Shown: piece after piece, positions 54,184 through 64,000 of the stretch
Numbering within the stretch: the stretch's first letter is position 1
Layout: every line of letters begins with the position of its first letter
From: Acidimicrobiales bacterium
Lineage (GTDB): Bacteria; Actinomycetota; Acidimicrobiia; Acidimicrobiales; Acidimicrobilacustridaceae
Assembly (NCBI GenBank): GCA_018401565.1
Contig: JAGYKS010000028.1
Coordinates: 275,289-339,288, forward strand
Direction: 5' to 3'
DNA: 64,000 nt
Notes under the pieces: model-generated
Database searches by the model: none
Told to the model about the DNA's origin: nothing
What the model saw: only the letters and a program-made list of their open reading frames with translations
Position numbers and translations under genes: made by a program

Positions 54184-55107
54184 AACAGTCCGGCAGCGAA
54201 CAGCACACCGAACACCGTCTGCACCCGACCGGTTGCGCCCAGCACACCGATGAGGTCCAGCCCCGACGCACCCTCGAGCACCCGTTGCACCGGAAAGCGG
54301 GCCAGCACGACCACGAACAGCGAAGCGGCGGCGAACACCCGGCCCGACAGCCCGGCAATCAACGGCACGCACAAAAATGGGCCCACCATCAGCGCCACGT
54401 ACAACAACCGGGTACGCCGGTCACCAAGCCGAACTGCCAGCGTGTTCTTTCCGGCGACAGCATCGGTTGGGATGTCACGCAGGTTGTTTGCCACCAGCAG
54501 GGCGGTCGCCAGCAATCCGACGGGGATGGCGGCTCCAACGGCCACACCATCGATGCGTTCGACCTGAACGAACGCCGAACCAACCGTGGCCACCAGCCCG
54601 AAGAACACGAACACGAACACCTCACCCAGCCCGGCGTAACCGTACGGACGCGGGCCCCCGGTGTAGAGCCATCCGGCGGCAAAGCACACCAGCCCCACCG
54701 GCACCAGCCACAGCGTGGTCGCCAACGCCAGCCACAAGCCCGCCACCGCCGCCACTGCGAACGATCCGAGCGCGGCGCGCTTCACCGATCCGGCCGACGC
54801 CAGACCCGACCCCACCAACCGCAACGGACCCACCCGGTCTGCTGAGTCAGTGCCGCGTTTGCCGTCGGAGTAGTCGTTGGCGAAGTTGGTCCCGATCTGA
54901 ATGGCCAGGGCCACGACCATCGCCAGCCACAAACCGCACCCAGTCCAGCCCCCGCCCGACGCCGAGATCGGTGGCCGACCCGGCCACTGCAGCGGTACCC
55001 ACCAGCACCGGCACCACCGCCGCAGGGAGTGTCCGCGGTCGCGCCCCTGCCAGCCACAGGCCGATGCCCGAGGGTGCAGATCCGGCCGACCGGCCTGGGT
55101 TCGACAC
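54162..55107 (-). CDS. menA: 1,4-dihydroxy-2-naphthoate polyprenyltransferase
   Basis: A UbiA-family membrane prenyltransferase that attaches the isoprenoid tail. GLWLAGARPRTLPAAVVPVLVGTA, then the first Asp-rich site GTNFANDYSDGKRGTDSADRVGPLRLV and the second NNLRDIPTDAVAGKNTLAVRLGDRRTRLLY, with eight or so hydrophobic stretches. One frame change near 54935 splits it. GTG 55107 lies 3 bp after the menB stop. Last gene in the minus-strand menB-menA pair. Confidence 0.93.
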
Positions 55108-55112
55108 TGACG

Positions 55113-56031
55113 TCAGGGCCTGCGGGGGAAGCGGTCGAAGTCCGGCTGACGCTTTTCCTTGTAGGCGTCGCGGCCCTCCTGGGCCTCTTCGGTCATGTAG
55201 AACAGCAGCGTTGCGTCACCGGCAAGCTGCTGGATGCCGGCCAACCCGTCATCGGCGGCGTTCATCGATGCCTTGACCATGCGAAGTGCCAACGGCGACA
55301 TCGTCAGCATCTCCTGGCACCACCGCACCGTCTCCTCCTCGAGTTCGACCAAAGGCACCACGGTGTTGACCAGGCCCATGCCCAGCGCCTGGGCGGCGTC
55401 GTACTGGCGGCACAAAAACCAGATCTCCCGAGCCTTTTTCTGACCCACGTTGGCCGCAAGCAGCCCCGACCCGTAGCCACCGTCAAACGAGCCCACCTTG
55501 GGGCCGGTCTGACCGAATCGGGCGTTGTCGGCGGCGATGGTCAAGTCACACACCACGTGCAGCACGTGACCGCCCCCCACTGCGTAGCCGGCAACCATGG
55601 CCACCACCGGCTTGGGGGTCCGCCGGATCTGGATCTGCAGGTCGAGCACGTTGAGGCGTCCGATTCCCCGACGGGCCATGTCGTCGTCGCCGATGTAGCC
55701 GTCGTCACCGCGAATGCGCTGGTCTCCGCCTGAACAAAAGGCCAGGTCGCCAGCACCGGTGAGGATGATCACCCCGACGCCCGGATCGTCACGGGCCCGG
55801 TCAAAAGCGTCGGCCAGCTCGAACAGCGTCTGGGGCCGAAAGGCGTTGCGCACCTCGGGCCGGTTGATGGTGATCTTGGCCATGCCATCAGCCAGTTCGT
55901 AGCGGATGTCGTGGTAGTCGGCAGCTGACTGCCAGTCAGCTGCCGGCCGGATGGTGGTCACGCCTGGGTCGGTCACCGAAAGATCGTCGCACGCCGAAAC
56001 CGGCGGTGCGAATTGTGGAGGCAGCGTCATC
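55113..56031 (-). CDS. menB: 1,4-dihydroxy-2-naphthoyl-CoA synthase
   Basis: A crotonase-fold ring closure enzyme. [113 protein letters not shown]-type [23 protein letters not shown] and [14 protein letters not shown] are MenB-specific. The ATG at 56031 gives about 305 aa; GTG 55975 (VTDPGV) is an alternative. Frame intact. Confidence 0.95.
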
Positions 56032-56045
56032 GGACCGACCAGCGT

Positions 56046-56051
56046 TAGCGT
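56046..56051 (+). promoter_or_regulatory. -10 box (TAGCGT) of menE, leaderless
   Basis: TAGCGT ends 6 bp before ATG 56058. Confidence 0.55.
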
Positions 56052-56057
56052 TGGGCG

Positions 56058-57216
56058 ATGCCCGAACTTGTTGCCCTCGACGCCGTCGGCACCCGGGGGT
56101 TCGTGGACGCTGTGCTGAGGGTGTGGGACGCCGGTGACGCCGTCCTGCCCATCGATCCCCGCCTGTCCCCAACGGCCCGCCAGCGGCTGCTTGCACAGTT
56201 GGGCGCCGCAGTGGAACAAGCCGCCGACGGGCAGCCGACGCCAGCTCGACACGGCACGTCCGTGCGAAACAGGCGACGCATTGGTGGTGGCCACCAGCGG
56301 CACCACCGGTGACCCCAAGGGTGTGGTGCTGACCCACGATGCCCTGGCTGCAAGTGCTTCGGCCACCAACTCCCGCCTGGGCATTGACGCCTCGGACCGG
56401 TGGCTGGCCTGTCTGCCGTTGTCGCACATGGGTGGGCTGGGGGTGGTCGTGCGGGCGTTGGCCGCCGGTACCGGACTGACCATGGCCCTGCGCCCCGATG
56501 AGGCATCCATCGCTGACGGACTGGCCGACGGCTGCACGCGGACCGCGCTGGTGGCCACGGTGCTCACCCGGGTGGACACTTCAGGCTTCACCACCGTGCT
56601 TTTGGGTGGTGGTCCCGCCCCCACGATGGTGCCCGACAATGTCGTGGTCACCTACGGGCTCACCGAGTCGGGTGGGGGCGTGGTGTACGACGGCCGACCC
56701 CTCGATGGCGTTGAGGTGTCGGTTGTCGACGGCACCATCCGGCTTCGCTGCCCCATGTTGGCCAGGGCCTACCGGGCCAGCCAGTCGCCAGCACCCGGCA
56801 GCACCAGCACCAACGCCAGCGCTGACGGCAGCACCCTCACTGATGACGAGGGCTGGTTCGACACACGCGACGTGGGCCACCTCGAAGCCGACGGGCGACT
56901 GGTGGTGCAGGGTCGCAGCGGCGACATGATCGTGACCGGTGGCGAAAAGGTGTGGCCATCAGCAGTGGAGTCGGTGCTGGCAGGCCACCCTGCGGTGGCC
57001 GAGGTCGCCGTCATCGGACGCCCCGACGCCGAATGGGGCCAGATCGTGGTGGCCGTGGTCGTACCCACAGATATGGCGTCACCTCCAGGTCTGGATGTGC
57101 TGCGGGCGGCGGTGGCCGAAGCTCTGGCGCCCTGGGCCGCACCGCGACACCTCGAACTGGTCGACGCACTGCCCCGCACCGCATTGGGCAAGGTCGCTCG
57201 TCACCTGCTGGTCTGA
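56058..57216 (+). CDS. menE: O-succinylbenzoate--CoA ligase, short form
   Basis: An ANL ligase of about 385 aa, similar in size to mycobacterial MenE and lacking much of the usual N-terminal subdomain. P-loop [105 protein letters not shown] and the catalytic lysine in [14 protein letters not shown]. One frame change near 56240 separates the first 60 residues ([19 protein letters not shown]) from the rest. Confidence 0.92.
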
Positions 57217-57267
57217 CCGCCGTGTGGCCCCGGTTGCCGCAGCGAACATTGCTGCCACAGCCACCGT

Positions 57268-57273
57268 TAGGGT
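57268..57273 (+). promoter_or_regulatory. -10 box (TAGGGT) of the DUF255 gene, leaderless
   Basis: TAGGGT ends 6 bp before ATG 57280. Confidence 0.5.
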
Positions 57274-57279
57274 GACCCC

Positions 57280-59314
57280 ATGGCGAACCGACTGGCCTCC
57301 GAGACCAGCCCCTACCTGCGCCAGCATGCCGACAACCCCGTGGATTGGTACCCCTGGGGCGACGACGCCTTCGCCGCCGCCCGGCGACGGGACCGGCCGC
57401 TTCTGATCTCGGTCGGCTACTCGTCGTGCCACTGGTGCCACGTGATGGCCCATGAGTCGTTTGAGGACGCCGACACCGCAGCCCTGATGAACGAGCTGTT
57501 CGTCAATGTGAAGGTGGATCGCGAGGAACGACCCGACGTGGACGCCGTGTACATGGACGCGCTGCAGGCCATCGCCGGACGTGGCGGCTGGCCGATGACG
57601 GTGTTTGCCATGCCCGACGGCCGACCGTTTTTCGCCGGCACCTATTTTCCCAAGCAAGACAGCGGAGGCTCGCTCACCTTCACCGACCTGTGTCGGGCCA
57701 TTGACGACCTGTGGACCAACCAGCGAGACGACCTCGAGGGGCAGGCCGCTGAGGTGACCTCGGCCATCAGCCGCGTTCCCGCTACCGCTGGCACCGCTGG
57801 CACCGCCAACCTGCCGTCGATCGAGGTGGCCGACGCCGCAGTTGCCAACCTGCTCGAACAGTTCGACCCACAATGGGGTGGGTTCGGCGCCGCACCGAAG
57901 TTCCCTCAGGCCATGGGTCTCGAGTTGTTGCTTCGGGCGTACCTGCGCACCGGCGACCAGCGCATCCTTGACGCAGTGACCACCACCCTCGACGCCATGG
58001 CGTCGGGTGGGATGTACGACCAGCTCGCAGGGGGCTTCGCCCGCTACAGCGTGGACCGGCAGTGGCTCATCCCCCATTTCGAAAAGATGCTCTACGACCA
58101 GGCGTTGCTGGCCCGGGTGTACCTGCATGCGTGGCAGGTCACCGGCCACCAGCGCTACCTGCAGGTGCTCACCGAGACGGTCGACTACGTCCACTCGGTG
58201 CTCGTGCGTCCCGGCGGTGGGGTGGCGTCGGCAGAAGATGCCGACTCCGAGGGGGTCGAGGGCCGGTTCTACGTGTGGTCGCTCGAGGAGTTCACCGCTG
58301 CGCTGGCCACCGGTGGACTGAGCCCCACCGACATCGAGGCCGCACGCCGATGGTGGGGCGTCACCGACGATGGGAACTTCGAAGGCTCCAACATCCTCAC
58401 CCACCGCCGTGACAGCGACGTGGCCCCACCTGCGAACATCGACCACGCCCGCACTGTCCTGTGCGACGCCCGAAACCAACGCGTCAGACCGGGCGTCGAC
58501 GACAAGGTGCTGACCGAGTGGAACGGCCTGTGGCTTTCCACCCTGAGCGAGGCAGCTGGGGCCACCGGCAATCGCCAATGGGCCGCCGCCGCCGTGACGT
58601 GTGGGCAGTTTCTCGTCGATTCGCTGAGACGCGACGACGGCCGGTGGTTGCGCTCGTGGCAGGGCGACGGTGGCGATCCCGCCGCTGGGACCGCCCGCCA
58701 CCTGGCCTTCGCCGCCGACTACGCCGCAGTGGTTGACGCCTTTGTCCGACTGGCCGAACTCACCGGTGACGGCATCTGGGTGGACCACGCCCGGACCACG
58801 GCCGACGACATGCTGGTCCTGTTCGCTGATCGCGACCATGGCGGGTTGTTCACCACTGGCTCCGACGCCCCCAGCCTCATCACCCGCCCCAAAGACGTCA
58901 CCGACGCTGCGTCACCGTCGGCCAACGGGCTGGCAGCGGTGGCTCTGGCCCGACTCGGTGCCATCAGCGGCGTGGCCCGCTACACCGACGCTGCTGCCGG
59001 CATCTGCCGACTGGTGGGCGAGGTTGCTGGCGACCAGCCCACGGCGTTCACCCATGGCCTGGGAGCGGTGGAACTGCTGGATGCCGGCATGGTCGAGGTG
59101 GTGGTTAGTGGCGACCGTGCCGACCTTGTGGATGTGGTGCGGTCAATGTTCTCGACCGCGGGTGGTTTTGGTGTGGGGCACCCCGTGGGACACCCCGTTG
59201 TGGGAGGGTCGAGCCGACGACGCTGCCGGTCGCGCCTACGTATGTCATGGCAACGTGTGCGACATTCCGGCCACAGACGTCGACACGCTGACCTCCCAGC
59301 TTGACCACACCTGA
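57280..59314 (+). CDS. Thioredoxin-domain DUF255/YyaL (SPATA20-like) protein
   Basis: The N-terminal thioredoxin-like domain opens [34 protein letters not shown] and has the active-site-like motif [18 protein letters not shown], then [19 protein letters not shown] and [23 protein letters not shown]. The large C-terminal alpha-alpha barrel includes [81 protein letters not shown] and [11 protein letters not shown] frame change near 59165 moves the end to 59314 ([13 protein letters not shown] ... [17 protein letters not shown]). Function is not established; cellobiose-epimerase-like barrels suggest sugar binding. Confidence 0.93.
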
Positions 59315-59363
59315 GCCGGGTGCCGGCGTGGCCATGGGCGGTTCACCGGCGTGCGGGGCGACG

Positions 59364-59966
59364 TCACCACTGGCCGCGGTGCACGACCTCGTCGGGGCCC
59401 CGCCGGGCGCGCCCAGCTGACCGACCCGGCGCATCGGGCATCCTGTGCCCCACCGCCACCATCCCTATGGGGGTGTGCTCGTCCGGGATCCCCAGGACGT
59501 CGCACACTGCGGCCTGGCGACCGAAGAGACCGAAAAAGCAAGCGCCCAGACCCCGATCGGTTGCCGCCAAAAGCAGACTCATGGTGGCGAAGGCGGTGTC
59601 GGTCAGCCAGTAGGGAAACGTCCATGCATCAGCCGACTCGCCCAGACCGGTGGACGCCTTGTCTGGTTCGCCGTAGCGCCGGACATAGGCGTCGGCGTCA
59701 GCCACCGGACACACCAGCACCGGAGCATCGAGCAGGCCGGGCCAGGCGAAACCCGCCCGACGATCGGCGGGAAGGCTCACGTCCCAGAAGCGGGCCGTTT
59801 GGGTTGGACCTTCCAGCACCACGAAGTCCCAACCCTGGGTATTGCCGGCCGAAGGTGCGGCCAGCGCCGCAGCCAACAGGGCGTCCACCACCTCGGGATC
59901 CACGCCCCGATCGGGGTCGAAGGCCCGGACCATGCGACGGCGGGCGATGACCCGGTCGAACTCCAT
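59364..59966 (-). CDS. Nitroreductase-family FMN oxidoreductase
   Basis: 200 residues: VIARRRMVRAFDPD (FMN phosphate Arg), LAAALAAPSAGNTQGWDFVVLEG, DTAFATMSLLLAATDRGLGACFFGLFGRQAAVCDVLGIPDEHTPIGMVAVGH (FMN and dimer region). This is the malonic-semialdehyde/nitroreductase fold. Ends in a basic tail (APGRSAGRARRGPDEVV). Substrate not evident. Frame intact. Confidence 0.9.
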   Translation of the reverse strand: MEFDRVIARRRMVRAFDPDRGVDPEVVDALLAAALAAPSAGNTQGWDFVVLEGPTQTARFWDVSLPADRRAGFAWPGLLDAPVLVCPVADADAYVRRYGEPDKASTGLGESADAWTFPYWLTDTAFATMSLLLAATDRGLGACFFGLFGRQAAVCDVLGIPDEHTPIGMVAVGHRMPDAPGRSAGRARRGPDEVVHRGQW

Positions 59967-59983
59967 GGTGCCCGTTGGGCTGG

Positions 59984-60652
59984 TCAGCCCAGCTTGGCCA
60001 GGTCCTCAGCCATGGCCCAGCCGAAGGCCACCAGCGAGTCGCCCCGATCGGCGTCCACGGCGTCGAACAGCGCCGCCACCGCAGGGTCGACGCTGTCGGG
60101 CTTGACGCAGTCGTGATCAAAGGCCAGCGGGAAGGTCTGGTCCCCTCGGGCGATGAAGGTGCGATCGTCGTACGAACCGCTTTCCACGCTGAAACGCTTG
60201 GCCAGGCGACGCCCCCAGGCGCGCTCCTCGCCGGTGGCGGTGTGGCCTGGGCGGGGGACGATGTCGAGCAGCGAGCGGTAGACCTCAAAACCCGAGGCGT
60301 TGGTGAAGCGGGTGCCCACCAGAACGTCTTCGTCGGGGAAGGCCAGCACGGCACGGCGGAGCATCTCGGTGACCAGCGCCCGCAGCACTGAGTCCCGCTT
60401 GGACGTGCGCCGCACCGAGGCAACGCCGACCAAAACGCACGGCGTTCCACCGATTCGCTCGAGTGTGCAATAGGCGAAGGAGCGAAGAAGCCTTCCTTCA
60501 CGTACCAAAGACACCAGCACCCACGCCTCGGCCTGCTTGGACAGCAGCCCGGCCTCAAAATGGCTCGGACCCTCCGCACAGATATCGGCCATCTCGGCCA
60601 GTTCGGCATCGCTGAGCGCGGTGCAGTCCTTGGTGGTCACTTCGATAGCCAT
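59984..60652 (-). CDS. GNAT-like conserved actinobacterial protein
   Basis: 222 residues from ATG 60652. The core VLVSLVREGRLLRSFAYCTLERIGGTPCVLVGVASVRRTSKRDSVLRALVTEMLRRAVLAFPDEDVLVGTRFTNASGFEVYRSL follows the strand order of a GNAT acetyltransferase (central beta strands, a V-R-x-S-K loop where AcCoA would bind, and a final neighbour-domain helix). The canonical Q/R-x-x-G-x-G/A loop is not exact, so catalytic activity is unproven. The C-terminal 80 residues (HTATGEERAWGRRLAKRF...) are specific. 18 bp upstream of nothing coupled; nitroreductase follows. Confidence 0.6.
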   Translation of the reverse strand: MAIEVTTKDCTALSDAELAEMADICAEGPSHFEAGLLSKQAEAWVLVSLVREGRLLRSFAYCTLERIGGTPCVLVGVASVRRTSKRDSVLRALVTEMLRRAVLAFPDEDVLVGTRFTNASGFEVYRSLLDIVPRPGHTATGEERAWGRRLAKRFSVESGSYDDRTFIARGDQTFPLAFDHDCVKPDSVDPAVAALFDAVDADRGDSLVAFGWAMAEDLAKLG

Positions 60653-60791
60653 ACGACCAGCCCCCAGGGGATTCGCTCACGGACCCCTCTAGTCCACTCC
60701 GACACGGGCCGTGGTGCAAATGCTGGACCTGAAATCCAGCCCCGGCAGGCATCGCGCCGGGTCCCGGCGCCTGTCATGACCGCCACGGTCG

Positions 60792-63700
60792 TCACGCCAT
60801 GATGGCGTCGTGACCAAGCAGGACACGGAGTTCGGCCAACAAGCCGGTGGATGAGTCCACGCTGAACTCCTCGGGCAGCCGAAGCACCCGTTCCTCACCA
60901 AGGTGCAAAAAACCTCCGATGACCCGGGGTGCTCAGCCAGAACCTGCTTGAGATGGTCGAGCATCGTCGGACTGAGGGCGTTGGCGCTCAACCGGATGCG
61001 CACCGGCATGCTGGCCGCCCCCATGGCGTCGAACTGTTCGATCTCCAGTGCGATGAGCTTGGGCTGGTCGTCACGCTTGTCGACCTTGGCCTTCACCACC
61101 ACCACCGCATCGTCTTCGAGCACATGGCCGATGGCTGCCATGGTCCGGGGAAACACCATCACCTCAGCCGAGCTCTGGAGGTCCTCGAGCACGAACACGG
61201 CCATGAGGTCGCCCTTGCGGGTCCACTTGCGCTGCAGGGAGGTGACCAAACCGCCAACCAGACGCACCTGACCGTCCTCCACTCCCTCCAGGTCGGACAG
61301 GTTGGTGTCGGTGCGACGGCGCAACGCCACCTCGGCACCCATCAACGGATGGTCCGACACGTACAGACCGAGCATCTCGCGCTCAAAGGCAAGGCGCTGT
61401 CGCTTGTCGAACTCGGTATCGGGGATCACCGTGCGGGCGTCGTCGAAGGCGTCACTGCCAACCTCAGGCCCGGTGGCTGCGAACAACTCGAACTGGCCCT
61501 CGGCCTCGCGACGACGGCGGGCCAGGATCCGCTCCACGATCTGTTCGAACACCAGCAACAGGCCCTGACGCGGATGCCCCATGGAGTCGAAGCCACCGGC
61601 CTTTGCCAGCGACTCCATGGCGCGCTTGTTCAGCACCGAAGGATCCACCCGCTCGCAGAATTCGTAGAAGTCGGCAAACGGGCCTCCGGCGTCCCGCTCG
61701 GCCACGATGAGTTCCACCAGACCCTCGCCCACGTTGCGCACCGCCGACAGGCCAAACAGGATCTCGCCGGTTCCGTCGTCGTTGACCACCGGTTCAAAGT
61801 CCGACCCTGACCGGTTCACATCAGGCACCCGCACCTGGATCCCATGGACACGACAGTCGTGGAGGTAGCTGGCCGCCTTGTCCAGGTTGGTCTTGACGCT
61901 GGTGAGCAAGGCCGCCGAGTACTCGACGGGGTAGTTGGCCTTGAGGTAGGCGGTCTGGAACGCCACCAGTCCGTAGCCATAGGAGTGGCTCTTGTTGAAG
62001 GCGTAGTCGGCGAAGGGCTCGATGATGTCGAACCACTGCTCGCCAAGATCGGTCCCGTACCCCTGGGCGTCGCACCCGGCCACGAACTTCTGGCGCTCCT
62101 TGGCAATCATCTCGCGGATCTTCTTGCCGCACGCCTTGCGCAGGTTGTCGGCCTCGGCCAACGAGTAGCCGGCAAATTTCTGGGCGATCCGCATCACCGA
62201 TTCCTGAAAGATCATGAGGCCGTAGGTGTCGGCCAGGATCTCGGCGGCATCGGGATGCAGGTACTCGACTGGCTTGCGGCCGTTCTTTCGGTCGGCGTAG
62301 TCGTTGTGCATGTTGGCCGCCATGGGGCCCGGGCGGTACAGCGCCACCAGCGCAGCGATGTCGTCAAACGACGTCGGGCGCAGGTTGCGCATGAGCGCCC
62401 GCATCGGCCCGCCCTCGAGCTGGAACACCCCCATCGAGTCACCCTCTTGCAGCATGGCGAAGGTGGCCGGGTCGTCCAGCGGAAGGTTCTCCATGTCCAG
62501 GGTGATGCCCCTCGACCGCTCCACCAGCACCACGGTGTCGCTGATCACATCCAGGTTGCGCAGGCCCAAAAAGTCCATCTTGAGCAGGCCCAGTTCCTCA
62601 ACCCCGTTCATCTCGTACTGGGTCACCACTGCAGCGTCTTCGGGGGCCTGACCCGCCTCGGGCTTGCGCTGGACGGGCAGGTAGTCGGTGAGTGGCCGGT
62701 CGGTGATCACCACGGCGGCAGCGTGGATGCCGTCCTGTCGACGCAACCCCTCAAGCCCACGGGCCACGTCGACGACCTTGGCCACCTCGGGGTCAGCGGC
62801 GTACATCTCCCGCAACTCCGAGGCCATCTTGTAGCCGTCTTCGAACTTCGGGTCGAGCTCCAGACAGGCATACAGCGGCGTGTCAGCGACCCATGACCAG
62901 CGGTGGCATGACCTTGGCCACCTTGTCGCCCACGATGTAGGGCATGCCCAGAACCCGCGCCGCGTCGCGCACCGCTGCCCGGGCCTTGATGGTGGAGAAC
63001 GTGACGATCTGGGCCACCCGGTCACGGCCATACCGCTCGGCGGCGTACCGGATCATCTCGTCACGGAAACGCGAGTCGAAGTCCATGTCGATGTCAGGCA
63101 TCGACACCCGCGACGGGTTCAGGAACCGTTCGAACAGCAGGTCGTAGCGGATGGGGTCGAGATCGGTGATCCCCAGGCAGTAGGCCACGGCACACCCCGC
63201 CGCGCTGCCGCGGCCCGGACCCACCCGGATGTTCGACTTGCGGGCGTGCTCGATCAGGTCCCAGGTGATGAGGAAGTAGGAGCTGAACCCCATGTCCCCG
63301 ATGACCTTGAGCTCATAGGCCAGGCGCTCCACCACCGAGTCGTCGAGGTTGTCACCCCAGCGGGCGCGTGCACCCTCCATGGTGAGCCACTGCAGGTAGT
63401 CGGCGCCGTCGGTGAAACCCTCGGGCAGCGGAAACGACGGGAGCCGGGGCTGGCCGAACTCGATCTCCACTTCGCACCGTTCGGCCACCCACAACGTGTT
63501 GTCGCACGCCGTGGGGATCTCTGAGAAGGTGCGTCGCATCTCGGCGGCACTTTTGATGTAGTGCTGGTCGCCGGTGAACCGGAAACGCTTGGGGTCGCTC
63601 ATCAGCGCTGAGGTCTGCACGCACAGCAGGGCGTCGTGGGCCTCGTGGTCGTGCTGGTGGGTGTAGTGGCTGTCGTTGGTGGCCAAGCAGCGGAGACCCG

Positions 63701-64000
63701 CGGCTTGCTCGGCCAGTCGCACCAGGTGGGGGTTGGCCCACCGCTGGGCACCGATGCCGTGGTCCTGAACCTCGATGAAGAAACTGTCGCGTCCGAAGAT
63801 GTCCTGCATCCGGCCGGCGATGGCTCAGAGGCGTTGTCGAAGCGTTGCTCCTCGGTCAGGGTATCCTGGCGCCGCCTTGTCGGGGTCCATGATCGGTGCC
63901 GGCACAAGGGCCTGAAGCACCTGGCCGCCCAGACAGCCGCTGGTCACGATCACGCCCTTGCTGTGGGCCTCCGACAGCTCCCAATCCACCCTGGGCTTTT
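60792..64000 (-). CDS. dnaE: DNA polymerase III alpha subunit (partial)
   Basis: The replicative polymerase; the PHP domain and start lie beyond 64000. Visible from the right: KGVIVTSGCLGGQVLQALV, DSHYTHQHDHEAHDALLCVQT, RVGPGRGSAAGCAVAYCLGI, the catalytic aspartates in SMPDIDMDFDSRFRD, MDFLGLRNLDVI, YRPGPMAANM, NKSHSYGYGLVAFQTAYLKANYP, the HhH region and the OB domain (LVGGLVTSLQRKWTRKGDLMAVFVLEDL). Single-base breaks lie near 63865, 63825, 62893 and 60908. At the last, one T added to a six-T run gives SSEVFLHLGEERVLRLPEEF and a stop at 60792. Confidence 0.95.

Noticed and set aside
57079..58839. 586-codon open frame on the minus strand
   Set aside because: It lies entirely opposite the DUF255 protein gene and has no family motif; long antisense frames are expected where third positions are nearly all G or C.

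Overview
This 64 kb window is a chromosomal stretch of a high-GC actinobacterium. The evidence is a mycothiol synthase (MshD), menaquinone synthesis through MenA-H, an ANTAR response regulator of the PdtaR type, HU, a GroES paralogue ending in STGLYL, frequent GTG/TTG starts, and TANNNT -10 boxes a few bases before start codons. Separate trpF and hisA genes, instead of one PriA, together with a Tad pilus locus suggest a deep lineage such as Acidimicrobiia. That placement is inference. No phage, insertion sequence, CRISPR array or rRNA operon was seen. Nearly all the content is housekeeping.

Layout. 1-0.8 kb: end of a DprE1-like oxidase, then coaE. 0.9-7.0 kb: a Tad/Flp pilus locus (flp on +; cpaB-cpaE-tadA-tadB-tadC on -). 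7.2-10.6 kb: a divergent pair of secreted proteins, a vanadium-haloperoxidase-like lipoprotein and a CRTAC1-type FG-GAP lipoprotein. 10.7-18.6 kb: rpsA, a methyltransferase, polA, pdtaR with a coiled-coil neighbour, tRNA-Leu(CAA), ogt, bcp and hup. 18.8-34.8 kb: a large trp/his block on the minus strand (hisD-C-B-H-A-F, hisI-trpE, trpC, trpF, trpB-trpA). It is interleaved with ygfZ, a DnaJ-domain protein, an ABM monooxygenase, an aldo-keto reductase, a groES paralogue and glbO. 35-43 kb: a candidate structured small RNA, nth, mshD, a VIT1-type transporter, rlmN, a sugar nucleotidyltransferase, a TAP-like hydrolase and an acyl-CoA ligase. 43.4-57.2 kb: an acyl-CoA dehydrogenase and the menaquinone genes (menG-menF, menD, menH, menA, menB, menE), with a three-gene membrane module inserted (small YLDAGSGS protein, methyltransferase, sulfatase-like enzyme). 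57.3-64 kb: a DUF255/YyaL protein, a nitroreductase, a GNAT-like protein and dnaE, which runs off the window.

About half of the conserved genes are broken by single-base frame changes, often in homopolymers and including essential genes (polA, dnaE, rpsA). I read these as sequencing or assembly errors rather than pseudogenes, and give whole-gene spans with each break noted. Two signals stand out beyond ordinary annotation. One is a compact RNA gene at 35.06-35.17 kb with two hairpins carrying the same ACCCGCC loop, its own -10 box and a terminator. The other is a regular TANNNT-N6-8-start arrangement at about twenty genes, which implies widespread leaderless transcription and lets many starts be corrected. 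Short tandem repeats (6-18 bp units) in many intergenic spacers are a third feature of this genome.
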